Shown: piece after piece, positions 24,636 to 33,893 of the stretch
Layout of the letters: the number at the start of each line of letters is the position of its first letter
Position numbering within the stretch: the first letter of the stretch is position 1
Assembly (NCBI GenBank): GCA_002405835.1
Contig: DHMO01000060.1
Location: 1 to 40,761, forward strand
Length of the DNA stretch: 40,761 nt
Direction: 5' to 3'
From: Lentisphaeria bacterium UBA4640
GTDB taxonomy: Bacteria > Verrucomicrobiota > Lentisphaeria > Victivallales > UBA1829
Translations under genes and position numbers: made by a program
The notes under the pieces: generated by a model
What the model was told of the DNA's origin: nothing
Database searches by the model: none
What the model saw: the letters and a program-made list of their open reading frames with translations, nothing else

Positions 24636-25877
24636 TCAGACGAGATCTTCTTTCGAGAGTGTCTTGTCGACGATTGCGCAGACGCAGGAGTCGGACCAGA
24701 CATTTTCCGCCGTTTCGATCATGTCGATGATGGTGTAGATCGGAAGGATGATGCCGAGGATGCCGATCGGCGCGCCGGTTCCGGACATCAGCGAGAGCGT
24801 CAGGAAGTAGCAGCCCATCGGAACTCCGGCGTTGCCGACAGCGGAGATCACCGAGATCAGAATCCAGAGCAGAATCGAGGGCAGGGTCAGCTCAACACCG
24901 CCGTTCTGCATGACGAACAGCGAGGTGACGAGGATGAACGCCGCGCAGCCGTTCATGTTGATTGTGCAGCAGATCGGCAGGATGAAACGCGCAACTTCCG
25001 GTTTCGCCTTCATATTGTTTTCCGCCGATGCGATTGTGACCGGCAGGGTCGCGGCGGAACTCTTGGTGAAGAGCGCCATCAGCACCGCCGGAAGCATGTT
25101 GCGGAACACGCGGAGCGGGTTGATTCCGCTGAAGAGCAGGAACAGCGGAAGAATGATGAAGAACTGAATGACATTTCCTCCGAGAACAACGGCAACGTAT
25201 TTGCCGAGCGTTCCGACAATCACGCCTGCGGACATCTGCGCGGAGAGCTGTCCCGCAAACGCCACAATGCCGAGGGGAAGGGTCCAGACCAGCGCGCGGA
25301 TCAGCGCAAACAGCAGTTCCTGAAGTCCGAGGATGCCCTTCAGAAGGACCTGGATGTTTTCAGACGCCTTCATAACCGCGAGGGTCAGACCGGCGGCTGC
25401 GGAAACGAGCAGAATGCTGAGGACATTGCCGGTCGAAAGCGGTTTCAGAATGTTGTCCGGAACAACGGAGAGGATGTGGTCGTAATAGGAGAGCTTGCCG
25501 AGGTTCTGCGGCACGCTGGACTGTCCCTGCTGGATCAGGTCGACCGGAAGGTTTCCCGGGGCGATGATCTTGTAGAGAATGACGCCGATGACGGAGGCGG
25601 CAATGGTTGTGAGCAGCGTGTAGACAATGGTGTGCAGGAAGATGCGTCCCGTTCCCTTTTTCGCACCGAGCGAGGCGAGGGTGGTGAGGATCGTCAGCGC
25701 AATGGTCGGCACCGCGACGAACTGGAAGAGGCGCGTGTAGACGGTTGCGATGAAGTCGAAGAAATTGTTCAGCCATGCGAGACCGAGCGTTCCGAGCACT
25801 CCTCCGAGCACGAGCGCCGACATCCAGATGATGAACTGTTTGCCGTTGAATCCGGGTTTTTTGTTTGTTGTGTCCAT
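24636..25877 (-). CDS. Dicarboxylate/amino acid:cation symporter (SDF family)
   Basis: A 413-residue membrane transporter with eight hydrophobic stretches and two re-entrant loops. The Ser-rich loop TKSSAATLPV and the INMNGCAAF motif (compare NMDGT in glutamate transporters) mark the sodium/dicarboxylate symporter family. The change of NMDGT to NMNGC points to the SstT-like serine/threonine or cystine/dicarboxylate subgroups, so the substrate is not certain. It lies 14 bases after a lipoprotein gene and ends the transcription unit at a strong terminator. Confidence 0.92.
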   Translation of the reverse strand: MDTTNKKPGFNGKQFIIWMSALVLGGVLGTLGLAWLNNFFDFIATVYTRLFQFVAVPTIALTILTTLASLGAKKGTGRIFLHTIVYTLLTTIAASVIGVILYKIIAPGNLPVDLIQQGQSSVPQNLGKLSYYDHILSVVPDNILKPLSTGNVLSILLVSAAAGLTLAVMKASENIQVLLKGILGLQELLFALIRALVWTLPLGIVAFAGQLSAQMSAGVIVGTLGKYVAVVLGGNVIQFFIILPLFLLFSGINPLRVFRNMLPAVLMALFTKSSAATLPVTIASAENNMKAKPEVARFILPICCTINMNGCAAFILVTSLFVMQNGGVELTLPSILLWILISVISAVGNAGVPMGCYFLTLSLMSGTGAPIGILGIILPIYTIIDMIETAENVWSDSCVCAIVDKTLSKEDLV

Positions 25878-25891
25878 TTTGATTCCTTATG

Positions 25892-26707
25892 TTATTTGTC
25901 GTAAATCCAGGGTTCTTCAAGGGTGAAATCCGCGTCGGGCAGGTCGGGGTTGAGCGTGAAGGAGACGATGCGCGTCACATCCGTTTTGCCTGCTGCGGTG
26001 ACCAGGAGTTTTTGCGCCATCTTGACCCCGGAGAACCACGCGTAGTCCTCGGAGATCGCCGTGTAAAGCGTGCGTCCGCCGTCTTCCAGATAGAGAACGG
26101 TTTCGAGACGGCGCGTCAGATACGTTTCCGCATCGATATAGAGCACATACGGCGCGATCGCGGGATCGTCGGTGCGGCAGATCAGACGGTAGAACTTCCG
26201 GTTCGCCTGATAGCAGACGTCGATATCCACGCTCTTGAAAACCTGCGGGAGCTGGTTGCCCGGCTTGAGTATTCTTGAATATGTTTTGACGAGGTTCAGC
26301 GGCGTGCCTTCCGGAATTTTTGTGTTCTTCATATTGACCGGGTTGATGTACCAGGCCTCATTGTTCTTGAAAAGAATCATCTGGAACGCTTTGCCGTTCT
26401 TGATGGAAACCTGCTTGACGGAATCGGGGGCCTTGAACAGAACGACCGTGCTGTAGAAATCGTGGGAATTCCGCTCTGAGACGGATTCAACCTCCTGGAC
26501 GAGCCGGTAGGTTTTCGCCGCGGCGTACAGCCCCTTCGGATCGGTGGCGGCGGTCATGCGCTTGTAAAGCTCTTCGACCGTGATGTCCGACTCTTCGCCG
26601 GCCTCCAGCTCAAGCAGGTCCTCGCGGAAGATGGAGCAGCCTGTTGTGAGCGCAAGCGCCGAAAAGAACGCCGCAAGCGCAAGAAGTCGCAGAAATGCAG
26701 TTTTCAT
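25892..26707 (-). CDS. Lipoprotein, LolA-like fold suspected
   Basis: A 271-residue protein with a lipoprotein signal peptide ending in the lipobox LTTGC (Cys24), so it should be cut by LspA and anchored in a membrane. The mature part is beta-rich with repeated patterns such as TYRLVQEVESVSER, VVLFKAPDSVKQVSI and YVLYIDAETYLTRRLE. That layout is like the LolA/LolB half-barrel lipid-binding proteins, but no family signature is strong. It sits 6 bases after gnd and 14 bases before the symporter gene. No function is assigned. Confidence 0.75.
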   Translation of the reverse strand: MKTAFLRLLALAAFFSALALTTGCSIFREDLLELEAGEESDITVEELYKRMTAATDPKGLYAAAKTYRLVQEVESVSERNSHDFYSTVVLFKAPDSVKQVSIKNGKAFQMILFKNNEAWYINPVNMKNTKIPEGTPLNLVKTYSRILKPGNQLPQVFKSVDIDVCYQANRKFYRLICRTDDPAIAPYVLYIDAETYLTRRLETVLYLEDGGRTLYTAISEDYAWFSGVKMAQKLLVTAAGKTDVTRIVSFTLNPDLPDADFTLEEPWIYDK

Positions 26708-26713
26708 TACCTT

Positions 26714-28177
26714 TTACCTCGGAATGTTTGTATTTGATGCGCCGGTCCATACGGTGTGGAAAAATTCCCCGCCGGGACGGTCGGTGCGTTCATATGTGTG
26801 CGCGCCGAAAAAGTCGCGCTGTGCCTGAATCAGATTTGCGGAAAGATTCGCGGTGCGCCGGGAATCAAACCAGGCGATCGCGCTTGAGAACGCGGGAACC
26901 GGAACGGAATAGGTCACGGCGTCGACAGCGGCAAACCGCCAGTTTTCTTCGAGCCGCTGAAGCTCCGTCCGGAAGAACGGTGCGGAAATGAGACTTTGCA
27001 GTTCCCGCTCTTCCGAATACGCTTCGCGGATGCGGTCGAGCAGTTTTGCGCGGATGATGCATCCGCCGCGCCAGATGGATGCGATCTTCGCAAAATCAAG
27101 TTCCCAGCCAAACTGCTCCGAAGCGGTTTTCATGATATCGAAACCTTGCGCGTAAACGCAGATTTTTGAGGCGTAAAGAGCATCCTCCGCGTAGTTGACG
27201 AGATCCTTTTTGTGCTGCTCGCGGAAAATTTCGCTGACTTTGCGCCGTTCGGGGAAGAGTTCGGAAAGGCGCATGCGTTCCGCTTTGAAGGCTGAGACCA
27301 TGCGGGCGAACACAGCTTCCGCAATAGTCGGTGCGGGAACTCCGAGCTCCAGCGCCGCTTCGGAAGTCCAGCGTCCGGTTCCCTTCTGTCCGGCGCGGTC
27401 AAGAATCATATCAACCATCGGACGTCCCGTTTCAGGGTCGGTGAACGCCAGGATTTTTGCGGTGATTTCAAGCAGATAACTTCCCTGCGGTCCCCCGTTC
27501 CAGCGGCGGAAGATTTCCGCGAGTTCATTCATGGAATAATCGTGAAGCAAGCGCAGAAGCAGATATGCCTCCGCAATCAGCTGCATGTCGGCATATTCGA
27601 TGCCGTTGTGCACCATTTTGACAAAGTGTCCGGAGCCGCCCGGCCCGATCCATTCACAGCAGGGCGAGCCGTCCGGCGCGGTTGCGGCGATTTTTTTGAA
27701 CAGCGGTTCAATGAACGGACGCGCTTCACTGTTTCCTCCGGGCATGAGCGAGGGTCCGTTCAGCGCGCCCTCTTCTCCGCCGGAAACACCGGTTCCGACG
27801 AACAGAATTTTCTTTTCCGCGAGCTCCTTGACGCGCCGCTCGGTATCGCGGTAGTGGGAGTTGCCGCCGTCAATGAGAATGTCTCCCGGTTCGAGATGCG
27901 GCAGCAGCTGCGCGATGACGTCGTCGACAGCGCTTCCCGCCTTGACCATCATCATGATTCTGCGCGGCGTCCGGAGTGCTGCGCAGAGTTCCGCGGGTGA
28001 ATATGCGGGCAGAATGTTTCTGCCGCTTGCGCGTCCGGCGATGAATTCGCGTGTGCGTTCCGGCGAACGGTTGTAAACTGCGACGGTGAAGCCTTTGGAC
28101 TCCATGTTCAGAACAAGATTCTCCCCCATCACAGCGAGTCCGACCATGCCGATTCCGGCAAGTTTTTTTTCAGACAT
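26714..28177 (-). CDS. gnd: 6-phosphogluconate dehydrogenase, decarboxylating
   Basis: A 487-residue enzyme that oxidises 6-phosphogluconate to ribulose 5-phosphate with release of CO2 and NADPH, in the oxidative pentose phosphate pathway. The Rossmann motif GMVGLAVMGENL is at 10-21 and the NADP-binding residues YNRSPERT follow. The substrate loop GVSGGEEGALNGPSLMPGG and the catalytic KMVHNGIEYADMQLI with its Lys and Asn are present. Length is normal. GAGG-type ribosome site upstream. It lies between xseB and a lipoprotein gene in a shared operon. Confidence 0.97.
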   Translation of the reverse strand: MSEKKLAGIGMVGLAVMGENLVLNMESKGFTVAVYNRSPERTREFIAGRASGRNILPAYSPAELCAALRTPRRIMMMVKAGSAVDDVIAQLLPHLEPGDILIDGGNSHYRDTERRVKELAEKKILFVGTGVSGGEEGALNGPSLMPGGNSEARPFIEPLFKKIAATAPDGSPCCEWIGPGGSGHFVKMVHNGIEYADMQLIAEAYLLLRLLHDYSMNELAEIFRRWNGGPQGSYLLEITAKILAFTDPETGRPMVDMILDRAGQKGTGRWTSEAALELGVPAPTIAEAVFARMVSAFKAERMRLSELFPERRKVSEIFREQHKKDLVNYAEDALYASKICVYAQGFDIMKTASEQFGWELDFAKIASIWRGGCIIRAKLLDRIREAYSEERELQSLISAPFFRTELQRLEENWRFAAVDAVTYSVPVPAFSSAIAWFDSRRTANLSANLIQAQRDFFGAHTYERTDRPGGEFFHTVWTGASNTNIPR

Positions 28178-28225
28178 GTTATGACTCCTTCTCTTGTTTT
28201 GCGCGGTTGAAAATTTGAATGGAGA

Positions 28226-28486
28226 TCAGAATTCCTGCCACGCGGCTTTGCCGTCGCGGTCCCGGACCAGAATTTCCATTTTCTTTTTGAGAGAGGCGAG
28301 TTTTTCCTGACAGTACGCGGCGATTTTCGCGCCCTCTTCAAACTTGGAGATCATTTCATCGAGCGGCACGCCGCCCTGTTCCATTGCGGAAACGATGTTT
28401 TCGAGTTTCTCCATCGCCTGTTCGAAAGTCAGGCGATGAAGTTCATCCGGCTGTTCCGGTTGAGCGGATTGCTGTTCATCCGCCAT
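28226..28486 (-). CDS. xseB: Exodeoxyribonuclease VII small subunit
   Basis: An 86-residue protein. LTFEQAMEKLENIVSAMEQGG and LDEMISKFEEGAKIAAYCQEKL are the hallmark of the family. The subunit forms a helical collar on XseA and the complex degrades single-stranded DNA. The frame extends upstream into the preceding gene, but ATG 28486 is one base from that gene's stop and gives the typical N terminus. No xseA lies in this window, so the large subunit is encoded elsewhere. Confidence 0.93.
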   Translation of the reverse strand: MADEQQSAQPEQPDELHRLTFEQAMEKLENIVSAMEQGGVPLDEMISKFEEGAKIAAYCQEKLASLKKKMEILVRDRDGKAAWQEF

Positions 28487-28487
28487 G

Positions 28488-29195
28488 TCAGTTTCTCTTT
28501 CCGCCGAAGATGCGCAGGAGATAGAGGAACAGGTTGACGAAGTCAAGATAGAGAGTCAGCGCACCGAGAACGGCAATTTTCCGGTTCGTTTCTGCGTCGC
28601 CGCCCATCGTGATGTAGAGCTGTTTGACCTTTTGCGCATCATACGCGGTGAGTCCGACAAAGATCAGAACGCCTGCATATGTGATGATCCAGTCGAGTCC
28701 GCTGTTCCGCAGGAAGATATTGACGATGGAGGCAATGACGAGTCCGAGCAGAGCCATGAACAGAATGGAGCCGAGCTTGGAGAGGTCGCGCTTGGTTACG
28801 GAACCGTACACCGCCATGACCGCGAACGTTCCTGCGGTTGTCGCGAATGCCGCTGTGATGGCGGGGATGGAATAGACAAGGAAGATGCTTCCGAGAGTGA
28901 TTCCGTTGAGAGCCGCATAGAAAGCGAAGAGAGCGGTTGCCGTTGCCGCGCTCATCTTGTTGATTCCCCAGCTGACCGCGATAACGAGTCCGAGTTCCGC
29001 GAAAATGAGAACGGTGGTCAGAATCGGATTCTGGAAAATGAGTTTCGAGAGAGCCGGTGTTGATCCGACAGCCCATGCGCAGAGCGCGCTGATTCCGAGA
29101 GCGAAAGTCATCCAGTAATAGACCCCGGTGAGGAGTGTTGCGATTGCGGAGCCTGAGCGGGTTCCGATTTCCGTAGTCATTCCGTTTCGATACAT
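28488..29195 (-). CDS. BAX inhibitor-1/YccA-family membrane protein
   Basis: A 235-residue protein with seven hydrophobic segments. The family's late motif is present as VGLTAYDAQKVKQLY, with the Asp that senses pH in the related calcium-leak protein BsYetJ, and the chain ends with the usual LYLDFVNLFLYLLRIFG. Bacterial members form pH-sensitive calcium leak channels or interact with FtsH. The frame extends 72 codons upstream, but ATG 29195 follows AAAGGGGG and gives the normal length. It is the first gene of the unit running to the symporter. Confidence 0.93.
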   Translation of the reverse strand: MYRNGMTTEIGTRSGSAIATLLTGVYYWMTFALGISALCAWAVGSTPALSKLIFQNPILTTVLIFAELGLVIAVSWGINKMSAATATALFAFYAALNGITLGSIFLVYSIPAITAAFATTAGTFAVMAVYGSVTKRDLSKLGSILFMALLGLVIASIVNIFLRNSGLDWIITYAGVLIFVGLTAYDAQKVKQLYITMGGDAETNRKIAVLGALTLYLDFVNLFLYLLRIFGGKRN

Positions 29196-29233
29196 GATAA
29201 CCCCCTTTAGTTGAAGTTTTTTTGTTTCCGTAT

Positions 29234-29261
29234 AAATTACTCTCTTTTTTGCAAAAATCAA
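29234..29261 (-). promoter_or_regulatory. Candidate promoter of the BAX inhibitor-1 operon
   Basis: On the minus strand TTGATT (29256-29261), 16-base spacer, TAATTT (29234-29239), about 38 bases from the start codon. The -10 is weak, so confidence is low. Confidence 0.4.
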
Positions 29262-29337
29262 GGCGTGAAACGAACACAGATTCGAAAAAGCCGAAGCCCT
29301 GCAGAAACTCTCCGCCGCTTTCCGCATGCGCTTCAGA

Positions 29338-29366
29338 GTCTTCCCCGAGCATGGGGGGGGGAAGAC
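29338..29366. other. Hairpin built on a nine-G tract in the 29196-29411 intergenic region
   Basis: GTCTTCCCC (29338-29346) pairs perfectly with GGGGAAGAC (29358-29366); the second arm is part of a run of nine G (29353-29361). No T tract follows on either strand, so it is not a standard terminator. The rest of this 216-base gap holds only the promoter candidate at 29234. Confidence 0.6.
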
Positions 29367-29411
29367 CAAAGCCAATTTCCCGGACGTTATTGGGGGAATA
29401 CCGTTTTTCAA

Positions 29412-30929
29412 TTACAATGCAATTTCAAATGGCTCTTGCAATGAGTGGCGGTGCTCCGCCTCCATGCCGTCGATGTAAAGCGTGAGTCCGGCGCCTCTGC
29501 GGTAGCGGCTGCCGTCGCGGTCGAACTGCAAGGACAGGTTGTGACCTGATATTTTTACACCATCCAGCAGGAAGTAGTCCCAGCATTCCGGCGGAAGCAG
29601 CGGTTGGATACGGATTTTGTTACGGAATTCCGTATTGATGCCGCACAATCCGAGAATGATCAGATCGGCATATGTGGAGTGACTGTAGTCTTTTCCTCTT
29701 TCATGGATCAAGGAAGTCTGCTTTTGACCGGATTTCGCCCATGAAACCATGATGTCCCTGGCGAGCCATGTCCCGGTGAACGGGTCGAGGTTTTCATCAA
29801 TCCATGGAATGATGCGGCCGTTTTCCCGCAGATAGTGGCTCCTGGTATAGCAGGAGAAGGTTTCAAAAAATGTCCGGCGGTTGATTTCCGTGCTTTCCCT
29901 GGCCTGAAGCAGATGTGCGAGAGCTGTCAGGGTGATTGAGGTTGCGAATGGCCAGGAGGGACCGTTCCACTGACACTCGTGACCGTCTCTTGCAATTCTG
30001 AACTCCGGATGTCTCCGTTCCGCCGTCGTCGGTCCGTACGGGGCGAGAAAACCGTCCGGATGAACCAGCTGTTTCCAGGCACAATCGTATTTTTCCGCCA
30101 TATCCCGGAAATAGTACCACGGAGTGTAACCGTGCAGTTCCCGCACATTGACGAAACTTTCATCTTCTTCCCGCCGGGTCATGAAAAACTTATACTCTTC
30201 ATTCCATAGAAGAGTTTCGATTCGGCTCCGCAGTTCTTGGCTTTCCGAACGGTATTTTTCCGCCGCATGGCTGTTGCCGAGCTGAGAGCTGATGATTGCG
30301 AGAGCGTTTGCTTCCGCCGCCATGCAGCTGTTGATTGTGACGCGGTATCCGCTGCCGCCGATGGAGCATTCCATGCCGTCACGTCCGTCGCTTTGCCGGA
30401 AGAATCCGTTTGGGCGGAGATGTGTCTTTTTCCATTCGGCATAATTTGTGCAAAGAGCCGGATAGAGTTCCCGGAGCAGGTCCGTGTTTCCTGTGACTGA
30501 AACGGTGTCCAGCAAGGCTGAGGCGGTTCCGAATGTATATTTGCGCGGGTCTGCTCCGGTTTCCGGATTCAGCCAGAAGCGAAGGTATTCTTCGGCGATT
30601 GCCTTGTCATTGAACCATCGTGCCTCACGGATCTGATGAGCTGCGGGACAGCTGATGGTGTTGAATGCGCCGGCCCAGGAGACGTCGGGCATGAATTCAA
30701 GAAGGACTCTGCCGTAAGGTGTGGTTCGGATGTGTTTGCGGAAACTCCACCACCGAAAATACCAGATTTCCCGGAAAACCGGATCCGGACAGTCCCAGCG
30801 GGGTATTTCAGCAATCAGGAAATCCGCCGCCTCCGAGTTCGGAATGTCGCCCCGGTAGGGCTCATCGTCCTGTGCGTTGAACCGTGTACAATATTCCGCG
30901 ACGATGCTGTTGTCGATAAAGTGTTTCAT
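29412..30929 (-). CDS. Six-hairpin glycosidase-like protein (GH63/MGH1 type)
   Basis: A 505-residue protein with no signal peptide, so probably cytosolic. Several motifs fit the (alpha/alpha)6-barrel glycosidases related to GH63 and mannosylglycerate hydrolases: IWYFRWWSFRKHI early, DGMECSIGGSGYRVTINSCMAAE in the middle, and ECQWNGPSWPFATS later, where the acidic residues of the GH63 site usually lie. ERGKDYSHSTYADLIILGL precedes a short beta-rich C-terminal domain. The substrate is unknown; an oligosaccharide released by the neighbouring enzymes is likely. AGGA lies eight bases before the start codon. It is the last gene of the glycan cluster. Confidence 0.75.
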   Translation of the reverse strand: MKHFIDNSIVAEYCTRFNAQDDEPYRGDIPNSEAADFLIAEIPRWDCPDPVFREIWYFRWWSFRKHIRTTPYGRVLLEFMPDVSWAGAFNTISCPAAHQIREARWFNDKAIAEEYLRFWLNPETGADPRKYTFGTASALLDTVSVTGNTDLLRELYPALCTNYAEWKKTHLRPNGFFRQSDGRDGMECSIGGSGYRVTINSCMAAEANALAIISSQLGNSHAAEKYRSESQELRSRIETLLWNEEYKFFMTRREEDESFVNVRELHGYTPWYYFRDMAEKYDCAWKQLVHPDGFLAPYGPTTAERRHPEFRIARDGHECQWNGPSWPFATSITLTALAHLLQARESTEINRRTFFETFSCYTRSHYLRENGRIIPWIDENLDPFTGTWLARDIMVSWAKSGQKQTSLIHERGKDYSHSTYADLIILGLCGINTEFRNKIRIQPLLPPECWDYFLLDGVKISGHNLSLQFDRDGSRYRRGAGLTLYIDGMEAEHRHSLQEPFEIAL

Positions 30930-30998
30930 GTCGTTATCCTGTGAAGCCGGCAGGGAACGCCGATAGCTGAAAGCATTCGCTGCCGTAGATTCTAATTT

Positions 30999-31949
30999 TT
31001 ACAGTCCCAAATCCAGCCCGTCGTGAATGGCCAGTCCGATATATTCGTCTCTGCAGTTTCTGCCGTTGTACCAGAGAAGCCAGCGTTTGTTTTTGAGATC
31101 TTTGACGACGGAAGGTTTGTAACATGCGGCGGCATCCCAGGACGAACCGGGGCGTCCTGTTCCGCCGGGACGCAGAGCAAGTCTCTGTTCTTTCGGCAAG
31201 GATAGTGCGGCGGGTTCGACAATGGGGTTTCCGTGGAACCGGGTCCAGCGGGTCACTCCGTCGGGGGAATGAGCGACGCAGATGGACGCGGTGTCGATGT
31301 CGAAGTAGCCGATGTAGAACATGAGAAATCCGTATTTGTCATCCGGGATGACTTCACATGCTCCGATTCTGGTTTGTTCACACGGGGAATCGCCTTTGAT
31401 GAATATGGGGTTTGCAGGGAACTTGCGCCAATGCACGCCATCCGGGCTTTCTGCATAGCCGATGGCGTTGGGCTCATAGATTTCGCCTCCCGCATACCAC
31501 ATGCGGAAGACGGCGCGTTTTTCATCAAACAGGACGAACGGGTTGTAAACGGTGTTGTTTTCCCAGGGCAGCTCCGGAATCAGAACGGGTTCCATGGAGT
31601 GACGTTCGAAGCGGTGTCCGTCATGGCTTTTTGCAAGACCGATCCGGGCGTAGCCGCGAGCCATGCCGGAGTACCACATCCAGTATTCTCCGTTATGGCG
31701 GATGATGCAGCTTCTGGAAACGGCGTCCTCCCAGCCGGAGTCGAGCCGGGGAGAGAGCAGTGTTTCAAAAGGGCTCCAGTGTATGCCGTCCGGACTTTCC
31801 GTCTGGGCAATGCTGCGGTGAGGCCGCCAGGTGAAATTCATCTTGTACAGACCGTCTTCGAAACGGACGTCAACGTCATAGCATGTTCCGGTTTCTTTTC
31901 CTCCCATGACCGGGTTGCCTTCATACTTGTACCAGTTGCCGTTTTTCAT
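30999..31949 (-). CDS. Five-bladed beta-propeller glycosidase-like protein (GH43/GH130-like)
   Basis: A 316-residue protein without a signal peptide. It has the repeated blade motifs of the GH32/43/68/130 superfamily: SPDGIHW, SRSCIIRHNGEYWMWYSGM, ARIGLAKSHDGHRFE, VFRMWYAGG and ESPDGVHWRKF, with acidic residues near the expected blade ends. It could be a glycosidase or a phosphorylase; family and substrate are not settled. The frame allows an ATG at 31958, but that touches the AAGGA site; ATG 31949 is nine bases after it, so I chose that start. It follows the beta-helix gene by about 20 bases. Confidence 0.75.
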   Translation of the reverse strand: MKNGNWYKYEGNPVMGGKETGTCYDVDVRFEDGLYKMNFTWRPHRSIAQTESPDGIHWSPFETLLSPRLDSGWEDAVSRSCIIRHNGEYWMWYSGMARGYARIGLAKSHDGHRFERHSMEPVLIPELPWENNTVYNPFVLFDEKRAVFRMWYAGGEIYEPNAIGYAESPDGVHWRKFPANPIFIKGDSPCEQTRIGACEVIPDDKYGFLMFYIGYFDIDTASICVAHSPDGVTRWTRFHGNPIVEPAALSLPKEQRLALRPGGTGRPGSSWDAAACYKPSVVKDLKNKRWLLWYNGRNCRDEYIGLAIHDGLDLGL

Positions 31950-31970
31950 GAAATGCATTCCTTTCGGTTG

Positions 31971-33776
31971 TTATTTCCGCGTTTCCTGCACGCCGACATT
32001 GTCGGCGAAAGAATCATTCGGAGATTGGAAAGCCCCGACATATCTGAATTGGAGCGGAGCGTTTTTCACCGGAGCGGCAAGTTCAAATTCTTCAGGAACG
32101 AGCCGATTTTTCTCCCATTCCGGCAGAACTTGCTCCGGGAGATAGAGCTGGTCGGCTGCGGATGACGGCAGAATTCCCGCCGGCTGCCTGAAAATTGCCA
32201 TGCGGTTGCCGGAATAGGAGAAATGATAGAACCCGTTTCCATCCTCCTTTTTCTTTCGGCTGGCCCATCCGAGGGAAGGGGCGACGACCAGGTTGTTGCA
32301 GAATGAGATATTGTCGATTTTCTGATCCTTCTCGAGATCGGCGAAAACGACACCGTCAGGCTCTATGATCGTATTGTTGAAAATCAGCAGCCCGGGAATG
32401 CTCTGGTGCTTCCAGGAGTCGCCTTGCAGATAGGGATATTTTTTATTGCCCCACATGCGCTTCTGAATTCCGATTTTGAATGTGCTGCCTTTCAGCAGAC
32501 GTTCTTCCGGAGTCCGGTAGAAAACATTCTGGTAGACGTAATTCGGACCCGGCCATGGATGACCGCAGAGCGGCTGCATGGAGATGGGTTGGAAGATGTC
32601 GATGAAATAATTGCGCCTGATGTGGCAGTGACGTCCGTGGTTTTCCAGTTCGAATCCGTTGTCGATCAGCCTTTCGCAGAGATTGTCTTCAAAGATCATG
32701 TGGTCGCCGTCGGAATTGGCAACCGCTTCAAACGCGTCATGAATATAACTGTTGCGTATAGTCCACGATTTTCCGATCCCGGAGGCGATTCCGTATTCAT
32801 AGGGGGTGACAGCTCCGTTGAGACGGCTCTTGTGGACCCACCAGTAGAGACGTTCTTTTTTGGGATCAACGCTGCGTTTCCCGCTTTTTACATCACTTAA
32901 CAGTTCCTGAACATCCCGGTAAACCGGGAAATTGTGAAATTCGCAGAACTCCAGTGTTACGTCTGCGCTGGTTTTTTCGCCGGTTTTGCCGATAATTTTT
33001 CCTCTTACACCCCCCATCCAGCATCCCAGGAAAAGAGCATTGCGGATGACAACGTGATTGCCGTCGACGTAGACGGCTGCAACGCCTGGAGTTTCAAAAG
33101 TGATGCCGTCAAGAATGACATGAAGGTCCCGGTTTCTGCCGCCCAGAAGCCCGAAATTGAAAGCCCTGGTTCCGTTTTTATCCAATTTGTCTTTTGACGA
33201 CGGTGCGACTGCCATGACATGGTTATTCGGATTGACGGAGCCGTATTTGCCGTCTTGACGCAGGCGGACAAAAAGTTTGCCGTCCGCCTGAACAAATCCG
33301 TGCCGCGGTCCTGGAATTCCCGGAGTGGCTTCCAGTTTCTTCAGCGCATCGAGCGAGCGGTAGGGATAGAGATCTACTTCATCGTACAGGACCCGGCTCG
33401 GTTCCGCGGCACTGTACGGAACAGAATAGATCTGATTTTCCGCATCCGCAAGAGTCCACGGCACTTTTTTGTTCCGGATTGACGGATCCGCCCCGGTGAG
33501 AATCACTCTTCGCCGCTCTGTCTTATCCGCCCGGAACGTAATCGGTTTTCCCGGCTGTCCGAAGCGTTTCAGACGGACTGATTCAAAATAGACTCCGGGC
33601 ATAATGATTACGGTGTCTCCGGGATTGACTTGATTGGCTGCCTGCTGAATTGTTGCATACGGAGCGCCCTTTGAGCCGTCGCCTGCCGGGGATGCATTGC
33701 AATCCACATAAAGTTCTGCGGCGGATATGCCGCAGGCGATCATACAGGAAAATAATGCCAGGATTCTGTTTGCCAT
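31971..33776 (-). CDS. Exported right-handed parallel beta-helix protein
   Basis: A 601-residue protein with a signal peptide (residues 1-20, cut near GISAA). LYVDCNASPAGDGSKGAPYATIQQAANQ followed by DTVIIMPGVYFE is the classic start of exported beta-helix proteins, and later repeats (NHVVIRNALFLGC, DHMIFEDNLCERL, RHCHIRRNYFID) are helix rungs. The family includes polysaccharide lyases and glycosidases; no catalytic set is obvious. The frame extends 25 codons upstream, but ATG 33776 begins the signal peptide. In context it is the exported enzyme or binding protein that faces the polymer. Confidence 0.8.
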   Translation of the reverse strand: MANRILALFSCMIACGISAAELYVDCNASPAGDGSKGAPYATIQQAANQVNPGDTVIIMPGVYFESVRLKRFGQPGKPITFRADKTERRRVILTGADPSIRNKKVPWTLADAENQIYSVPYSAAEPSRVLYDEVDLYPYRSLDALKKLEATPGIPGPRHGFVQADGKLFVRLRQDGKYGSVNPNNHVMAVAPSSKDKLDKNGTRAFNFGLLGGRNRDLHVILDGITFETPGVAAVYVDGNHVVIRNALFLGCWMGGVRGKIIGKTGEKTSADVTLEFCEFHNFPVYRDVQELLSDVKSGKRSVDPKKERLYWWVHKSRLNGAVTPYEYGIASGIGKSWTIRNSYIHDAFEAVANSDGDHMIFEDNLCERLIDNGFELENHGRHCHIRRNYFIDIFQPISMQPLCGHPWPGPNYVYQNVFYRTPEERLLKGSTFKIGIQKRMWGNKKYPYLQGDSWKHQSIPGLLIFNNTIIEPDGVVFADLEKDQKIDNISFCNNLVVAPSLGWASRKKKEDGNGFYHFSYSGNRMAIFRQPAGILPSSAADQLYLPEQVLPEWEKNRLVPEEFELAAPVKNAPLQFRYVGAFQSPNDSFADNVGVQETRK

Positions 33777-33893
33777 GTTCCGCTTCTTTCTGTTCCATTG
33801 AAATTTTTTGTTTTCTGGAGCGGAGAAGACCGTTCCGGCTGGTATTTGCATTAAAAACCGCCAAAGCCGTTTTCCCGCTCGTTGTGTTTGATG

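Noticed and set aside
33845..33865. Weak hairpin plus T-run after the 33894 pseudopilin gene
   Set aside because: The stem is about six pairs with a mismatch, too weak to call a terminator; transcription may continue into the beta-helix gene.
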